Assembly: GCF_002151125.1 (NCBI RefSeq)
Contig: NZ_MDJZ01000015.1
Span: forward strand, 186,001 to 250,000
From: Clavibacter michiganensis
GTDB lineage: Bacteria; Actinomycetota; Actinomycetes; Actinomycetales; Microbacteriaceae
Reading direction: 5' to 3'
DNA length: 64,000 nt
Position 1 is the first letter of the stretch, and the number at the start of each line of letters is the position of its first letter. A program made the translations under genes and the position numbers. Under the pieces are notes generated by a model. That model was not told where the DNA came from. It did not search any database and saw nothing but the letters and a program-made list of their open reading frames with translations. This document shows positions 48,730-59,232 of this stretch, piece after piece.

Positions 48730-50670
48730 CTAGGCGGCGGCTCCTCCGGCTGCCGTGCGGAATCCGCGGCGCATGCCCTCGAGCCGCTCGATCAGCTCCC
48801 GGGGCACGCGGTCGCCGAAGCGCGCGAAGTGCGCCTCCACGGCGTCGAGCTCCTCGAGCCAGAGTGCGGGATCCAGCGCCAGCAGCTCGTCGAGCGCGCC
48901 GTCGGCGAGGTCGAGCCCGGCGACGTCGAGGTCGTCCGCGACGGGCAGGCCGCCGACCGGGCTCGGGCGGACGTCCACGCGGTCCTCGACGCGGCGCACG
49001 ATCCACTCGAGCACGCGCGCGTTCTCGCCGAAGCCGGGCCAGAGGAAGGAGCCGTCGTCGCCCTTGCGGAACCAGTTGACCTGGAAGACCCGCGGGGCTC
49101 CGGTTCCGAGGCCCGCGCCGACCTCGAGCCAGTGCCGCCAGTGGTCGGCCATGTCGTAGCCGCAGAACGGCTGCATCGCGAAGGGGTCGTGGCGCAGCTC
49201 CCCGACGCGGCCCTCGGCGGCGGCCGTCCGCTCCGACGCCATGGTCGCCCCGATGAAGACGCCGTGCTCCCAGTCGTCCGCCTCCGCCACGAGCGGGACG
49301 TTCGTCGCGCGGCGGCCGCCGAAGAGGATCGCGTCGACCACGACGCCGTCGGGGTCGTCCCAGTCGTCCGCGAGCGACGGGCACTGCTCCAGCGCCACGG
49401 TGAACCGGGCGTTCGGGTGGGCGGCGGGCGTGCCGGATCCGGGCGACCACGGCCTCCCCTGCCAGTCGACGAGGCCCGCCGGCGGCGTCGGGGTCATGCC
49501 CTCCCACCACACGTCGCCATCGGGGCGGAGGGCGACGTTCGTGTAGATCGCGTTGCCCCAGATGGTGGACATGGCGACGGGGTTCGTGGTCTCGCCCGTG
49601 CCGGGCGCGACGCCGAAGAGGCCGCGCTCGGGGTTGACCGCGCGGAGGCGGCCGTGCACGTCGGGCCGGAGCCAGGCGATGTCGTCGCCGAGCGTCTCGA
49701 CCGTCCAGCCGGGGATCGTCGGGGTGAGCATCGCGAGGTTCGTCTTGCCGCACGCCGACGGGAAGGCGGCCGCGACGTGGAACCGGCGGCCCTCGGGGCT
49801 CGTGATCCGGATGAGCAGCATGTGCTCCGCGAGCCAGCCCTCGTCGCGCGCCATGACCGACGCGATGCGCAGCGAGAAGCACTTCTTGCCGAGGAGAGCG
49901 TTGCCGCCGTAGCCCGAGCCGAAGGAGATGATCTCCCGCTCCTCGGGGAAGTGGCAGATGCGCTTGTCGGCGTTGTGCGGCCAGGCGACGTCGGGGCGGC
50001 GGATCCCGTCGTCGTCGACGAGGGGCGCGCCGAGACCGTGCAGCGCACGCACCCACGTGGTGTCCGGGCCGATGAGGCGGAGCGCGTCGTCGCCCATCCG
50101 GGTCATGAGCGCCATGCTCGCGACGACGTAGGGGCTGTCCGTGATCTGCACGCCGAGCTGCGAGATCGCGCCGCCGAGCGGGCCCATGGAGAACGGGACG
50201 ACGTAGAGGGTGCGGCCGCGCATGGATCCGGCGAAGAGGTCCCGGAGCTCGGCGCGCGTCTCCGCCGGGTCGCGCCAGTTGTTCGTGGGGCCGGCGTCGG
50301 CCTCGTCCCTGGAGCAGATGAACGTGCGGTCCTCGACGCGCGCCACGTCGGCCGGGTCGCTGCGGGCCAGGAAGCTGTGCGGGCGCCACTCCGGGTTCAG
50401 CCGGATGAGCGTGCCGGCGTCGACCATCCTCCGGGTGATGCGGTCGTACTCGGCGACGCTGCCCGTGCACCAGACCACCTCGTCGGGCAGCGTGAGCCGG
50501 GCGACGTCGGCGACCCACTCGGCGATGCGCGGGTCGCGGCAGCGCGCGGGAGCGGCCGCGCCGGGCGGGAGGGGGACGGGGTCGTGCGCGGCGGCGCCGG
50601 TCCCGGTCCCCGTCCCGCCCACGTGCGGGCGGTCGGCGGTGAGCGTGGGTGCGTCCTGGATGGTGGTCAT
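48730..50670 (-). CDS. pckG: Phosphoenolpyruvate carboxykinase, GTP-dependent
   Basis: Decarboxylates and phosphorylates oxaloacetate to PEP, the first gluconeogenic step. 646 residues; [12 protein letters not shown] is the GTP P-loop with the catalytic cysteine that is diagnostic of the GTP form, and [15 protein letters not shown] and [14 protein letters not shown] are other conserved blocks. N-terminal 40 residues are Gly/Ala/Thr-rich and variable. Divergent from a RamB-type regulator, which probably controls it. The ATG at 50670 opens [16 protein letters not shown]. Confidence 0.96.
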   Translation of the reverse strand: MTTIQDAPTLTADRPHVGGTGTGTGAAAHDPVPLPPGAAAPARCRDPRIAEWVADVARLTLPDEVVWCTGSVAEYDRITRRMVDAGTLIRLNPEWRPHSFLARSDPADVARVEDRTFICSRDEADAGPTNNWRDPAETRAELRDLFAGSMRGRTLYVVPFSMGPLGGAISQLGVQITDSPYVVASMALMTRMGDDALRLIGPDTTWVRALHGLGAPLVDDDGIRRPDVAWPHNADKRICHFPEEREIISFGSGYGGNALLGKKCFSLRIASVMARDEGWLAEHMLLIRITSPEGRRFHVAAAFPSACGKTNLAMLTPTIPGWTVETLGDDIAWLRPDVHGRLRAVNPERGLFGVAPGTGETTNPVAMSTIWGNAIYTNVALRPDGDVWWEGMTPTPPAGLVDWQGRPWSPGSGTPAAHPNARFTVALEQCPSLADDWDDPDGVVVDAILFGGRRATNVPLVAEADDWEHGVFIGATMASERTAAAEGRVGELRHDPFAMQPFCGYDMADHWRHWLEVGAGLGTGAPRVFQVNWFRKGDDGSFLWPGFGENARVLEWIVRRVEDRVDVRPSPVGGLPVADDLDVAGLDLADGALDELLALDPALWLEELDAVEAHFARFGDRVPRELIERLEGMRRGFRTAAGGAAA

Positions 50671-50744
50671 GTCGGTCCGTCCTCGTCGATCGGTCTGTTG
50701 TTCCAGCGTGCGACCCGTCAGGATGGGGTTCCAGGATCTATCCG

Positions 50745-50768
50745 CGTGAAGAAGCGCGGATGTTCACG
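50745..50768. promoter_or_regulatory. Inverted repeat in pckG / regulator intergenic region
   Basis: CGTGAA (50745-50750) and TTCACG (50763-50768) form an inverted repeat with 12-nt spacing, ending 13 nt before the regulator's ATG. A possible operator for the adjacent RamB-type protein, by position alone; the sequence does not obviously match the corynebacterial RamB site. Confidence 0.35.
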
Positions 50769-50781
50769 GAGAGGTGAATGC

Positions 50782-52209
50782 ATGGACCAGCTCGTCATCG
50801 GCCGGCGCATCCGGCACGCGCGGAAGGGCGCGGGGCTCACGCTGCAGGCGCTCGGGGAGCGGGCGGGGATCCTGCCGAGCCAGCTGAGCATGATCGAGAA
50901 CGGCCGGCGCGAGACCCGGCTGTCGACCCTCGGGCGGATCGCCGCCGCGCTCGGAGTGGACGTCACCCACCTGCTCGCCGCGGACGCGCCGGACGCGCGC
51001 TCGGCCCTCGAGATCGAGCTCGACCGGGCGCAGCGTTCCTCCTTCTACGGCTCGCTCGGGCTGCCCGCCGTGCCGGCGAGCCGTGCGCTGCCGCAGGAGA
51101 CGCTCGAGGCGCTCGTCGGCCTGCATCGCGAGCTCGCCCGGCGGGAGCGCGAGTCCATCGCGACGCCCGAGGAGGCGCGGCGCGCGAACACCGAGCAGCG
51201 CCTCATGATGCGGCAGCAGGACAACCACATCCCCGCCATCGAGGAGCTGGCCGAGCGGATGCTCGCCGACGTCGGCCACCGGAGCGGCGCGCTCTCGCAC
51301 CGCAGCGTCAGCCGCATGGCCGAGGGCCTCGGCTTCGAGCTCATCTACGTCGACGACCTGCCGCGCTCGACGCGCTCGGTGACGGACCTCGGGGAGGGGC
51401 GGATCTACCTGCCGCCCGCGTCCATCCCCGGCGGCCACGGCCTCCGCTCGATGGCGCTGCAGGCGATGGCGCACCGCGTCCTCGGGCATGAGGAGCCCGC
51501 GAGCTACGCGGACTTCCTGCGCCAGCGGCTGGAGATCAACTACTTCGCGGCCGCCTGCCTCATGCCGCTGACCCAGTCGGTCGAGTTCCTGGCCGAGGCC
51601 AAGGCCCGGCGCGACCTCGCCGTGGAGGACTTCCGGGACGCGTTCGGCGTGACGCACGAGGCCGCGGCGCTCCGGCTCACGAACATCTCGACGACGCACC
51701 TCGGCCTCCGCGTGCACTTCCTGCGGGTCGGCGGCGACGGCGCGGTCTACAAGGCGTACGAGAACGACGGCCTGCCGCTCCCCGTCGACGTGACGGGCGC
51801 GGTCGAGGGCCAGCCGGTGTGCCAGGAGTGGGCCGCCCGCGGCGCGTTCGACAGGACCAACCGCACGACCGAGTTCCACCAGTACACGGACACGCCCGCG
51901 GGCACGTTCTGGTGCTCGACGCAGACGGGATCCACCGCCGAGGGCGAGTACTCGATCACGTTCGGCGTGCCGTTCGCGCACGCGAAGTGGTTCCGCGGGC
52001 GGGAGACGACGGCGCGCAGCGTGTCGCGCTGCCCGGACGAGTCGTGCTGCCGGCGGGCGGATCCCGCGGACGCCGGCCGGTGGCGCGACCGCGCGTGGCC
52101 GAGCGCCCGGCTGCACGCGCACATCCTCGCGCCGCTGCCGCGCGGGTCCTTCCCCGGGGTGGACGACCGCGAGCTGTACGCGTTCCTCGACCGGCACGCG
52201 GGGGTGTGA
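50782..52209 (+). CDS. RamB-type (ScfR) transcriptional regulator
   Basis: 475 residues. An XRE helix-turn-helix at about residues 8-62 (IRHARKGAGLTLQALGERAG, LPSQLSMIENGRRETRLSTL), a middle ImmA/IrrE-like segment (residues 200-290) ending NYFAAACLMP, and a C-terminal domain (DUF2083 type) with cysteines RCPDESCC. This order is that of RamB and other short-chain-fatty-acyl-CoA-responsive regulators, which govern acetate and propionate use. The usual HExxH of ImmA is replaced here (QAMAHRVLGH), so it is unlikely to be a protease. The ATG at 50782 follows GGAGAGG. Probable regulator of divergent pckG. Confidence 0.88.
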   Translation: MDQLVIGRRIRHARKGAGLTLQALGERAGILPSQLSMIENGRRETRLSTLGRIAAALGVDVTHLLAADAPDARSALEIELDRAQRSSFYGSLGLPAVPASRALPQETLEALVGLHRELARRERESIATPEEARRANTEQRLMMRQQDNHIPAIEELAERMLADVGHRSGALSHRSVSRMAEGLGFELIYVDDLPRSTRSVTDLGEGRIYLPPASIPGGHGLRSMALQAMAHRVLGHEEPASYADFLRQRLEINYFAAACLMPLTQSVEFLAEAKARRDLAVEDFRDAFGVTHEAAALRLTNISTTHLGLRVHFLRVGGDGAVYKAYENDGLPLPVDVTGAVEGQPVCQEWAARGAFDRTNRTTEFHQYTDTPAGTFWCSTQTGSTAEGEYSITFGVPFAHAKWFRGRETTARSVSRCPDESCCRRADPADAGRWRDRAWPSARLHAHILAPLPRGSFPGVDDRELYAFLDRHAGV

Positions 52210-52266
52210 CGCGCGGGCGCCGGGCCGGCGGCGGGGGCGCCGTGCGGCTGCGCGGCCACGGGGCCG

Positions 52267-53927
<1,661 letters not shown>

Positions 53928-53931
<4 letters not shown>

Positions 53932-54788
53932 AACTCGCGCACCCGTCGCTCGAGCGCGCGGCCGAGGACGGTCGACGCGGTCGCCGTGAGCACGATCATG
54001 AGGCCGGGCACGACTGTGAGCCACGGGGCCGAGCCGATGTAGGTGCGGCCCGCCGCGAGCATCGCGCCCCACTCGGGATCCGGCGGCACCGTCCCGAGCC
54101 CGAGGTAGCTGAGGGAGGACGCCCACACGATCGCCTGGCCGACGCCCAGCGTGCCGAGCACGAAGAGCGGCGCGGCCGTGTTCGGCAGGATGTGGCGGGC
54201 CAGCACCACGAGCGGCGGGCGGCCGAGGACGGTGGCCGCCTCCACGTACGCGGAGCGGCGCACCGACATCACCCGGCCGCGGATGATGCGCGCGTAGCCG
54301 GGCGCGGCCGAGATCCCGACGGCGAGCGTGGCGCTGCCGATGCCGGGTCCGAGGATCACGATGAGGAAGAGCGCGAGCAGCAGGCCGGGGAAGGCGAAGA
54401 CCACCTCGATGACCCGGTTGACGGCGAAGTCGGCGACGCGGCCGAGGAGCGCGGCGGCGAGACCCAGGACCGCGCCGAGGCCGAGGCCGATCGCGGTGGC
54501 GCTCACGCCGATGACGAGGCTGGGGCCGGCGCCGTGCACGACCCGCGTGAGCACGTCGCGGCCCGACTCGTCGGTGCCGAGGAGGTGGCCCGGGCCGGGC
54601 GCTCGGAACGCCTCGGCGGGGGCGATGGCGAGCGGGTCGCCGGGCGCCACGAGGCCGGGCACGAGGGCGGCGGCCAGGAGCGCGAGCACGACGATCGACG
54701 CCCCCGCGGTGCCGATCGCGGCGAGCACGCGGATGGGCGGGCGCGACGGCGCGGACGCGAGGAGCGTCTCGGCCCGGGGGTCGCTCAT
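53928..54788 (-). CDS. Peptide-type ABC transporter permease (DppC-like)
   Basis: 286 residues, about six transmembrane helices. HLLGTDESGRDVLTRVVHGA is the hallmark N-terminal segment of DppC/OppC permeases, and VEAATVLGRPPLVVLARHILPN is the EAA loop that contacts the ATPase. The ATG overlaps the preceding permease stop (ATGA). Confidence 0.94.
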
Positions 54789-55840
54789 CGCGCGGCCGCC
54801 GAGACGTCGGCGTCGGTCGCCGAGGCCGCTCCGCCGCCGGGCGCGACCGCGGGCACGGGACCCGTCCGCGCGTCGACGAGCCGCGGGTCCACGATCCGCG
54901 CGAGCAGGTCGGTCACGGCCGTGAGCACGATGTAGACGACCGCCACCACGAGCACCACGCCGACGATGACGGGCACGTCCCGGCTGGTCACGGCCGAGAG
55001 GGCGGTGCGGCCGAGGCCGGGCCGGGCGAAGATCTGCTCGACCACCACGGCGCCCGAGATGAGGAAGCCGAAGGCCCAGCCCGACAGCGCGATCCCGGGG
55101 GCCGCCGCGTGCCGCAGCGCGTGCCGCAGCCGCACGCCCGCCTCCGACTCGCCGCGGGCGCGGGCGGCCAGCGCGAACGGGGAGTCGAGCGCGTCGAGCA
55201 GCGCCTCGCGCATGATCTGCCCGAGGAACCCGGCCAGCGGGATCGCGAGCGTGAGCACCGGCAGCACGAGCCCTGCGGGCGAGGATCCGCTGACGGCCGG
55301 CAGCCAGCCGAGGCCGGTGGAGAACACGAGGATCAGCACCACGCCGATCCAGAAGTGCGGCAGCGAGGCCGCCACGATCTCGACGCCCGCGCCCACCGCC
55401 CCCGCGACGCGGCCGGCGCCCGTGGAGAGGAGGGCGAGGCCGAGCGCGAGGATCCACGCGACGGCGAGCGCGAGCACGGCCAGCAGCAGCGTGCCCGGCA
55501 GCTGCCGCGCGAGGACCGCCACGACGTCCTCGCGGAGCGCGTACGACCGGCCGAGGTCGCCCTGCGCGAGGCGGCCGAGCTGCGCCAGGTACTGCACGAG
55601 GAGCGGCTGGTCCAGCCCGTACTCCGCGCGCACGGCGGCCACGGCCTCGGGCGGCGCCTGGGATCCGGGCCCGCCGAGGATCGCCTGCGCGGGGTCGCCC
55701 GGGATGAGCCGGACGGCGAGGAACGTGACGGTCGCGACCGCCCAGAGCACGAGGACCGCGCCGCCGATCCGAGCCCCGGCGGCCCGCAGGAGCGCGGGTC
55801 GACGGGAGCCGGACGCGGGGACGGCGCGGCCGCGCGTCAC
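54785..55840 (-). CDS. Peptide-type ABC transporter permease (DppB-like)
   Basis: 351 residues, about six helices. FLAVRLIPGDPAQAILG and YGLDQPLLVQYLAQLGRLAQGDLG mark a DppB/OppB permease; the EAA loop is RARGESEAGVRLRHALRHAA. The GTG start overlaps the stop of the substrate-binding protein gene (GTGA). The C-terminal 25 residues are Ala/Gly-rich and probably cytoplasmic. Confidence 0.94.
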   Translation of the reverse strand: MTRGRAVPASGSRRPALLRAAGARIGGAVLVLWAVATVTFLAVRLIPGDPAQAILGGPGSQAPPEAVAAVRAEYGLDQPLLVQYLAQLGRLAQGDLGRSYALREDVVAVLARQLPGTLLLAVLALAVAWILALGLALLSTGAGRVAGAVGAGVEIVAASLPHFWIGVVLILVFSTGLGWLPAVSGSSPAGLVLPVLTLAIPLAGFLGQIMREALLDALDSPFALAARARGESEAGVRLRHALRHAAAPGIALSGWAFGFLISGAVVVEQIFARPGLGRTALSAVTSRDVPVIVGVVLVVAVVYIVLTAVTDLLARIVDPRLVDARTGPVPAVAPGGGAASATDADVSAAAR

Positions 55841-57483
55841 CGGGCGAGCCAGGTGTCGTACAGCGTCGGCGTCGCGACGGACGGCAGGGCGCGGAGCCCC
55901 TGGACGGCCGTCCCGTGCAGGAAGTGGTTCTGCTGGTCGTACAGCGGGAGGATCCAGTACCCGGCCATCACGCGCTGCTGCACGTCGGCGTAGAGCGCGT
56001 TCCGCCGGTCGAGGTCGGTCGTGGCGCGCGCCTCGGCGAGCGCCTGGTCGATCTCCGGCACCGACACCTTGGCGTGGTTCGCGAAGTAGCCGCTCGGCGC
56101 GGGCGTGATGCCGGAGGTGTCGTAGAGGATCCGAAGCACGTCGGGCCCCGCCTTCGTGTACGGCGCGCTGACGAGCTCGTACGCGTCGTCGCCGAGCGCC
56201 TCGTACCAGGAGCCGAGGTCCATGGGCTCGAGCTGCACGTCGAACCCGACGGCCTTCACGTTCGCCTGGATCTGCTCGAACAGCGACTGCTCGGCGGGGA
56301 TCGACTGGTTGGTGCTCACGGGGAAGCGGAGCGTGAGGCGCTGGCCGTCCTTCGTGCGGATCCCGTCGGCGTCCGTCGCGGACCAGCCGGCCTCGTCGAG
56401 GAGCTCCGCCGCGCGGTCGGCGTCGATCGCGAAGAGGTCGGGGTCGGAGACGGCGGCCGGCTCGGTGCTCGCGAGCGGCGAGTACGAGCGCTCGGCCGTG
56501 CCCTGGAAGAGCGCGGTGATCCCCGCGTCGACGTCGGCCGAGCGGATGAACGCCTCGCGGACGCGCTCGTCGTCGAAGGGCGCCTGGCCGGAGTTCAGCT
56601 CGATGCGGTTGGAGGCGCCCGGTCGCGGCGCGTCCAGCTCGCCGAGCGCGTCGCCCGCCGTCGCCGAGGCGATCGCGTCGGGCTGCGCGTTGTCGATCAC
56701 GTCGACCTCGCCGCTCTGCAGGGCCGCGTAGCGGGAGGCGGCGTCCGGCAGGAAGCGCCAGTCGATGCGCTCGAGGTACGCGGGGCCCTCGTGGGCGGCG
56801 TCCGAGGGCGGCGAGGAGTAGTCGTCGTTGCGCACGAGCGAGATCGACTGCTGGCGATCCCAGCGCTCGACGCTGAAGGGGCCGGTGCCGATGGGCTGCG
56901 CGCAGTTCGCGTCCGTGCCGCGGGCGATCCCGGCGGGTGACTCCATCGCGAGCCAGGGCTGTGAGAGCGACTCGAGCAGCGCGCTGTCGGGCGTCGAGAG
57001 CGTCAGCCGCACGGTGGAGGCGTCGACCGCGGTCGCGTCCGTGATCGCCTGCAGCGCGAGGTACCCCGTGGAGGAGAGGGTCGCGGGATCCTGGACGTGG
57101 CGGATGTTCGCGACCACGGCGTCCGCGTCGAACGGCGTCCCGTCGGTGAAGGTCACGCCCTGGCGGAGCGCGAGCGTGAGGCCGAGGCCGTCGTCGCTCC
57201 AGGTCCAGCTGTCGGCGAGCCACGGCGTGATCCCGCCCTCCCCGTCGAGCGACACGAGCGGCTCGAGGAACTGCGAGGAGACGAGCGCCTGCGGGTAGTT
57301 GCCGCCGACGTGCGGGTCGAGGCACTCGGGCTCCGCGTCGCCGGACGCGTAGACGAGCGTGCCGCCGGAGACGGGCGTCGTGGACGCCTCGGGGGTGGCC
57401 GACGTGCAGCCGGTGAGGACGAGGGCGGACGCGGCGAGGGCGCCGAGGCCCGCGAGGGCGCGGGCGCGCGAGGTGGGGATCAT
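55837..57483 (-). CDS. Family 5 extracellular solute-binding lipoprotein
   Basis: 548 residues. Signal peptide MIPTSRARALAGLGALAASALVLTGC-like with lipobox LTGC, so anchored outside the membrane. The body follows the SBP_bac_5 layout: YASGDAEPECLDPHVGGNYP near the mature N-terminus, WTWSDDGLGLTLALRQGVTFTDGTPFDADAV, and a long C-terminal domain. Substrate class (peptide, nickel or opine) cannot be read. First gene of the importer operon, divergent from a TetR gene. Confidence 0.93.
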   Translation of the reverse strand: MIPTSRARALAGLGALAASALVLTGCTSATPEASTTPVSGGTLVYASGDAEPECLDPHVGGNYPQALVSSQFLEPLVSLDGEGGITPWLADSWTWSDDGLGLTLALRQGVTFTDGTPFDADAVVANIRHVQDPATLSSTGYLALQAITDATAVDASTVRLTLSTPDSALLESLSQPWLAMESPAGIARGTDANCAQPIGTGPFSVERWDRQQSISLVRNDDYSSPPSDAAHEGPAYLERIDWRFLPDAASRYAALQSGEVDVIDNAQPDAIASATAGDALGELDAPRPGASNRIELNSGQAPFDDERVREAFIRSADVDAGITALFQGTAERSYSPLASTEPAAVSDPDLFAIDADRAAELLDEAGWSATDADGIRTKDGQRLTLRFPVSTNQSIPAEQSLFEQIQANVKAVGFDVQLEPMDLGSWYEALGDDAYELVSAPYTKAGPDVLRILYDTSGITPAPSGYFANHAKVSVPEIDQALAEARATTDLDRRNALYADVQQRVMAGYWILPLYDQQNHFLHGTAVQGLRALPSVATPTLYDTWLAR

Positions 57484-57535
57484 GGGTGCTTCCGGTGGGG
57501 GCGCCGCTGCGGACGCTGGTGCGGGTGTTTCTGTA

Positions 57536-57555
57536 CCGCGTCCAACAATACGCGG
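57536..57555. promoter_or_regulatory. Inverted repeat, candidate TetR operator
   Basis: CCGCGT (57536-57541) and ACGCGG (57550-57555) with 8-nt spacing form a 20-bp near-palindrome in the 104-bp gap between the importer operon and the TetR gene, where a TetR dimer would be expected to bind. Confidence 0.45.
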
Positions 57556-57587
57556 AAGCCGGAGGTCCGGTGCGCCAGGATGGGCGC

Positions 57588-58193
57588 ATGACCTCCGCCC
57601 GTCCCGCCGGCCGCCCGCGCCGCTCGTCGCGCGCGACCCTCGAGGAGGCGGCAGCCGAGCTGTTCCTCGAGAACACGTACGCCGCGACGACCGTGGAGCA
57701 GATCGCCCAGCGGGCGGGCGTCAGCCGCGCCACCTTCTTCAACTACTTCGCCTCCAAGGCCGACCTCCTGTGGGCGGGCCTCGACGACACGCTGCGCGCG
57801 TGCGGCGAGGCGCTGGCCTCCGCGGATCCCGCGGCGCCGGCCGTCGACGGCGTCGTCGACGCGCTGATCGACGCGGCGTGCTCCCGCGGCGAGGGCTGGC
57901 TGCCGCTCGCCCTCACGCAGCACGAGGTCATGGGCCTCGGGGCCGACGTGCAGGGGGAGGGGGTGGCGCGCGCGGCCCCGCTCGTGGATCCCGTGGCGCA
58001 GGCCCTCGCGCGCGCCTCGGGCCGCCGCGCCTCCGCCGCACCTGTGCGCGTCGCCGCCGCCGTGCTCGCGGCCGCGACCGCCGCCGCGGTCGTCGCCTGG
58101 GCGGGCGACGGCGTGGGCCGCGGCCCGCTCGACGAGGCCGTCCGCCGCGCGCTGGATCCGCTCCGCCCCTCCCTCGCCGCCGCCCTCGGCTGA
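57588..58193 (+). CDS. TetR-family transcriptional regulator
   Basis: 201 residues. The N-terminal DNA-binding domain covers residues about 15-62: EEAAAELFLENTYAATTVEQIAQRAGVSRATFFNYF is a textbook TetR helix-turn-helix. The C-terminal ligand domain is Ala-rich. The ATG at 57588 is chosen because it sits 6 nt after a CAGGAT box and precedes the HTH at the usual distance. Likely regulator of the divergent importer operon and itself. Confidence 0.92.
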   Translation: MTSARPAGRPRRSSRATLEEAAAELFLENTYAATTVEQIAQRAGVSRATFFNYFASKADLLWAGLDDTLRACGEALASADPAAPAVDGVVDALIDAACSRGEGWLPLALTQHEVMGLGADVQGEGVARAAPLVDPVAQALARASGRRASAAPVRVAAAVLAAATAAAVVAWAGDGVGRGPLDEAVRRALDPLRPSLAAALG

Positions 58194-58239
58194 CCGGCGG
58201 GCCCGCCCGTCATCCGCCGCGACGGACCAGGATGGGCGC

Positions 58240-58989
58240 ATGACCGCCGACGCCGTCCCGCAGCCCGACCTCGCCTCCTCGTTCGGGTCGGTGGCCGACC
58301 AGTACGACCGCGTCCGCCCCGGCTACCCCGACCTGGCCGTCGAGTGGATGCTCCCGGCCGGCGCCCGCCGCGTGGTCGACCTCGGGGCGGGCACCGGCAA
58401 GCTCACCCGCCTGCTGGGCGCGCGCGGCCTCGCCGTCACCGCGGTCGAGCCCGATGCGGCCATGCGGCGGGTCCTGCACGCGACCGCCCCCGACGTCGAC
58501 GTCCGGGCCGGCAGCGGCGAGGCGATGCCCCTGGGCGACGGCGAGGAGGACGCGGTCCTCGTCGCGCAGGCCTGGCATTGGATGGACGCGGGCACGGCCG
58601 CGCGCGAGGCCGCGCGCGTCCTCCGCCCGGGCGGCCGCCTCGGCATCGTCTGGAACGTCATGGACACCAGGGTCGACTGGGTCCGCGAGCTCGACGCGCT
58701 CCTCCAGCCGGGCGCCCGGGGCCCGGCCCGTGCCACGGAGCCCGGCCCGTTCCCCGGATACGGCCCGGTCGAGCACGCGTCGTTCGCGCACGTGCACCGC
58801 ATGACGCCGGAGGACGTGGTGCAGCTCGCCGGATCCATCAGCCGGATCATCGTGCTGCCCGGCGTCGAGCGCGCCCGCGTGCTCGACGACATCCGGACGC
58901 TCCTCGCCGGCCACCCGGACACGAGCGGCCGCGACGCGCTCGACCTGCCCTACCGCGCCGACGCGTACCGCGCCCAGCTCGGCGGCTAG
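58240..58989 (+). CDS. Class I SAM-dependent methyltransferase
   Basis: 249 residues. VVDLGAGTGKLTRLLGARG is SAM motif I, and AVEPDAAMRRVLHA the following acidic end; WHWMDAGTAAREAARVLRPGGRLGIVWN is the methyltransf_11 region. N-terminus SFGSVADQYDRVRPGYPD is typical of YcgJ/UbiE-like proteins of unknown substrate. The start region repeats that of the TetR gene (identical 19 nt). Likely its own leaderless transcript after the TetR gene. Confidence 0.9.
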   Translation: MTADAVPQPDLASSFGSVADQYDRVRPGYPDLAVEWMLPAGARRVVDLGAGTGKLTRLLGARGLAVTAVEPDAAMRRVLHATAPDVDVRAGSGEAMPLGDGEEDAVLVAQAWHWMDAGTAAREAARVLRPGGRLGIVWNVMDTRVDWVRELDALLQPGARGPARATEPGPFPGYGPVEHASFAHVHRMTPEDVVQLAGSISRIIVLPGVERARVLDDIRTLLAGHPDTSGRDALDLPYRADAYRAQLGG

Positions 58990-59018
58990 CGGCGCCCGAT
59001 CGCGCGGCGACGGCGCGC

Positions 59019-59024
59019 TAGGAT
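59019..59024 (+). promoter_or_regulatory. -10 box of the T-box-ileS transcript
   Basis: TAGGAT, placing the transcript start near 59031, immediately before the T-box. Confidence 0.55.
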
Positions 59025-59030
59025 CTGTGG

Positions 59031-59230
59031 CACAGGCGTCGATCCGGACATCACCGGGGAGCCTTCGGAAGAAAGCCGCGGGGACGCGGCGAGTAGAACC
59101 GAACGGCCGGGCCCGTCATCGCCTTCGCAGAGAGTGGCCGCGCGTCGCGTGGCAAGCGGGGTGGTACCGCGCTCGGGGATCCGCACAGGGGTCCGGGCGT
59201 CCTCGCGGAGAGCCGACGCCGCAGGAGATG
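59031..59230 (+). promoter_or_regulatory. T-box leader of ileS (translational, actinobacterial type)
   Basis: Stem I carries GGACATCACCGGGGAGCC with ATC (59050-59052) as the isoleucine specifier, in the short actinobacterial form. The T-box itself is GCGGGGTGGTACCGCGC (59156-59172); TGGT at 59162-59165 would pair with the ACCA end of uncharged tRNA-Ile. Downstream stems near 59180-59220 could hide the AGGAG ribosome site at 59223, so control is probably at translation, as known for other actinobacterial ileS leaders. Uncharged tRNA-Ile turns synthesis on. Confidence 0.94.
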
Positions 59231-59232
59231 CC

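Noticed and set aside
46270-50781. 1,979-codon plus-strand frame running through valS and pckG into the regulator
   Set aside because: The part before 50782 is antisense shadow of valS and pckG; only the last 475 codons (the RamB-type protein) are real.
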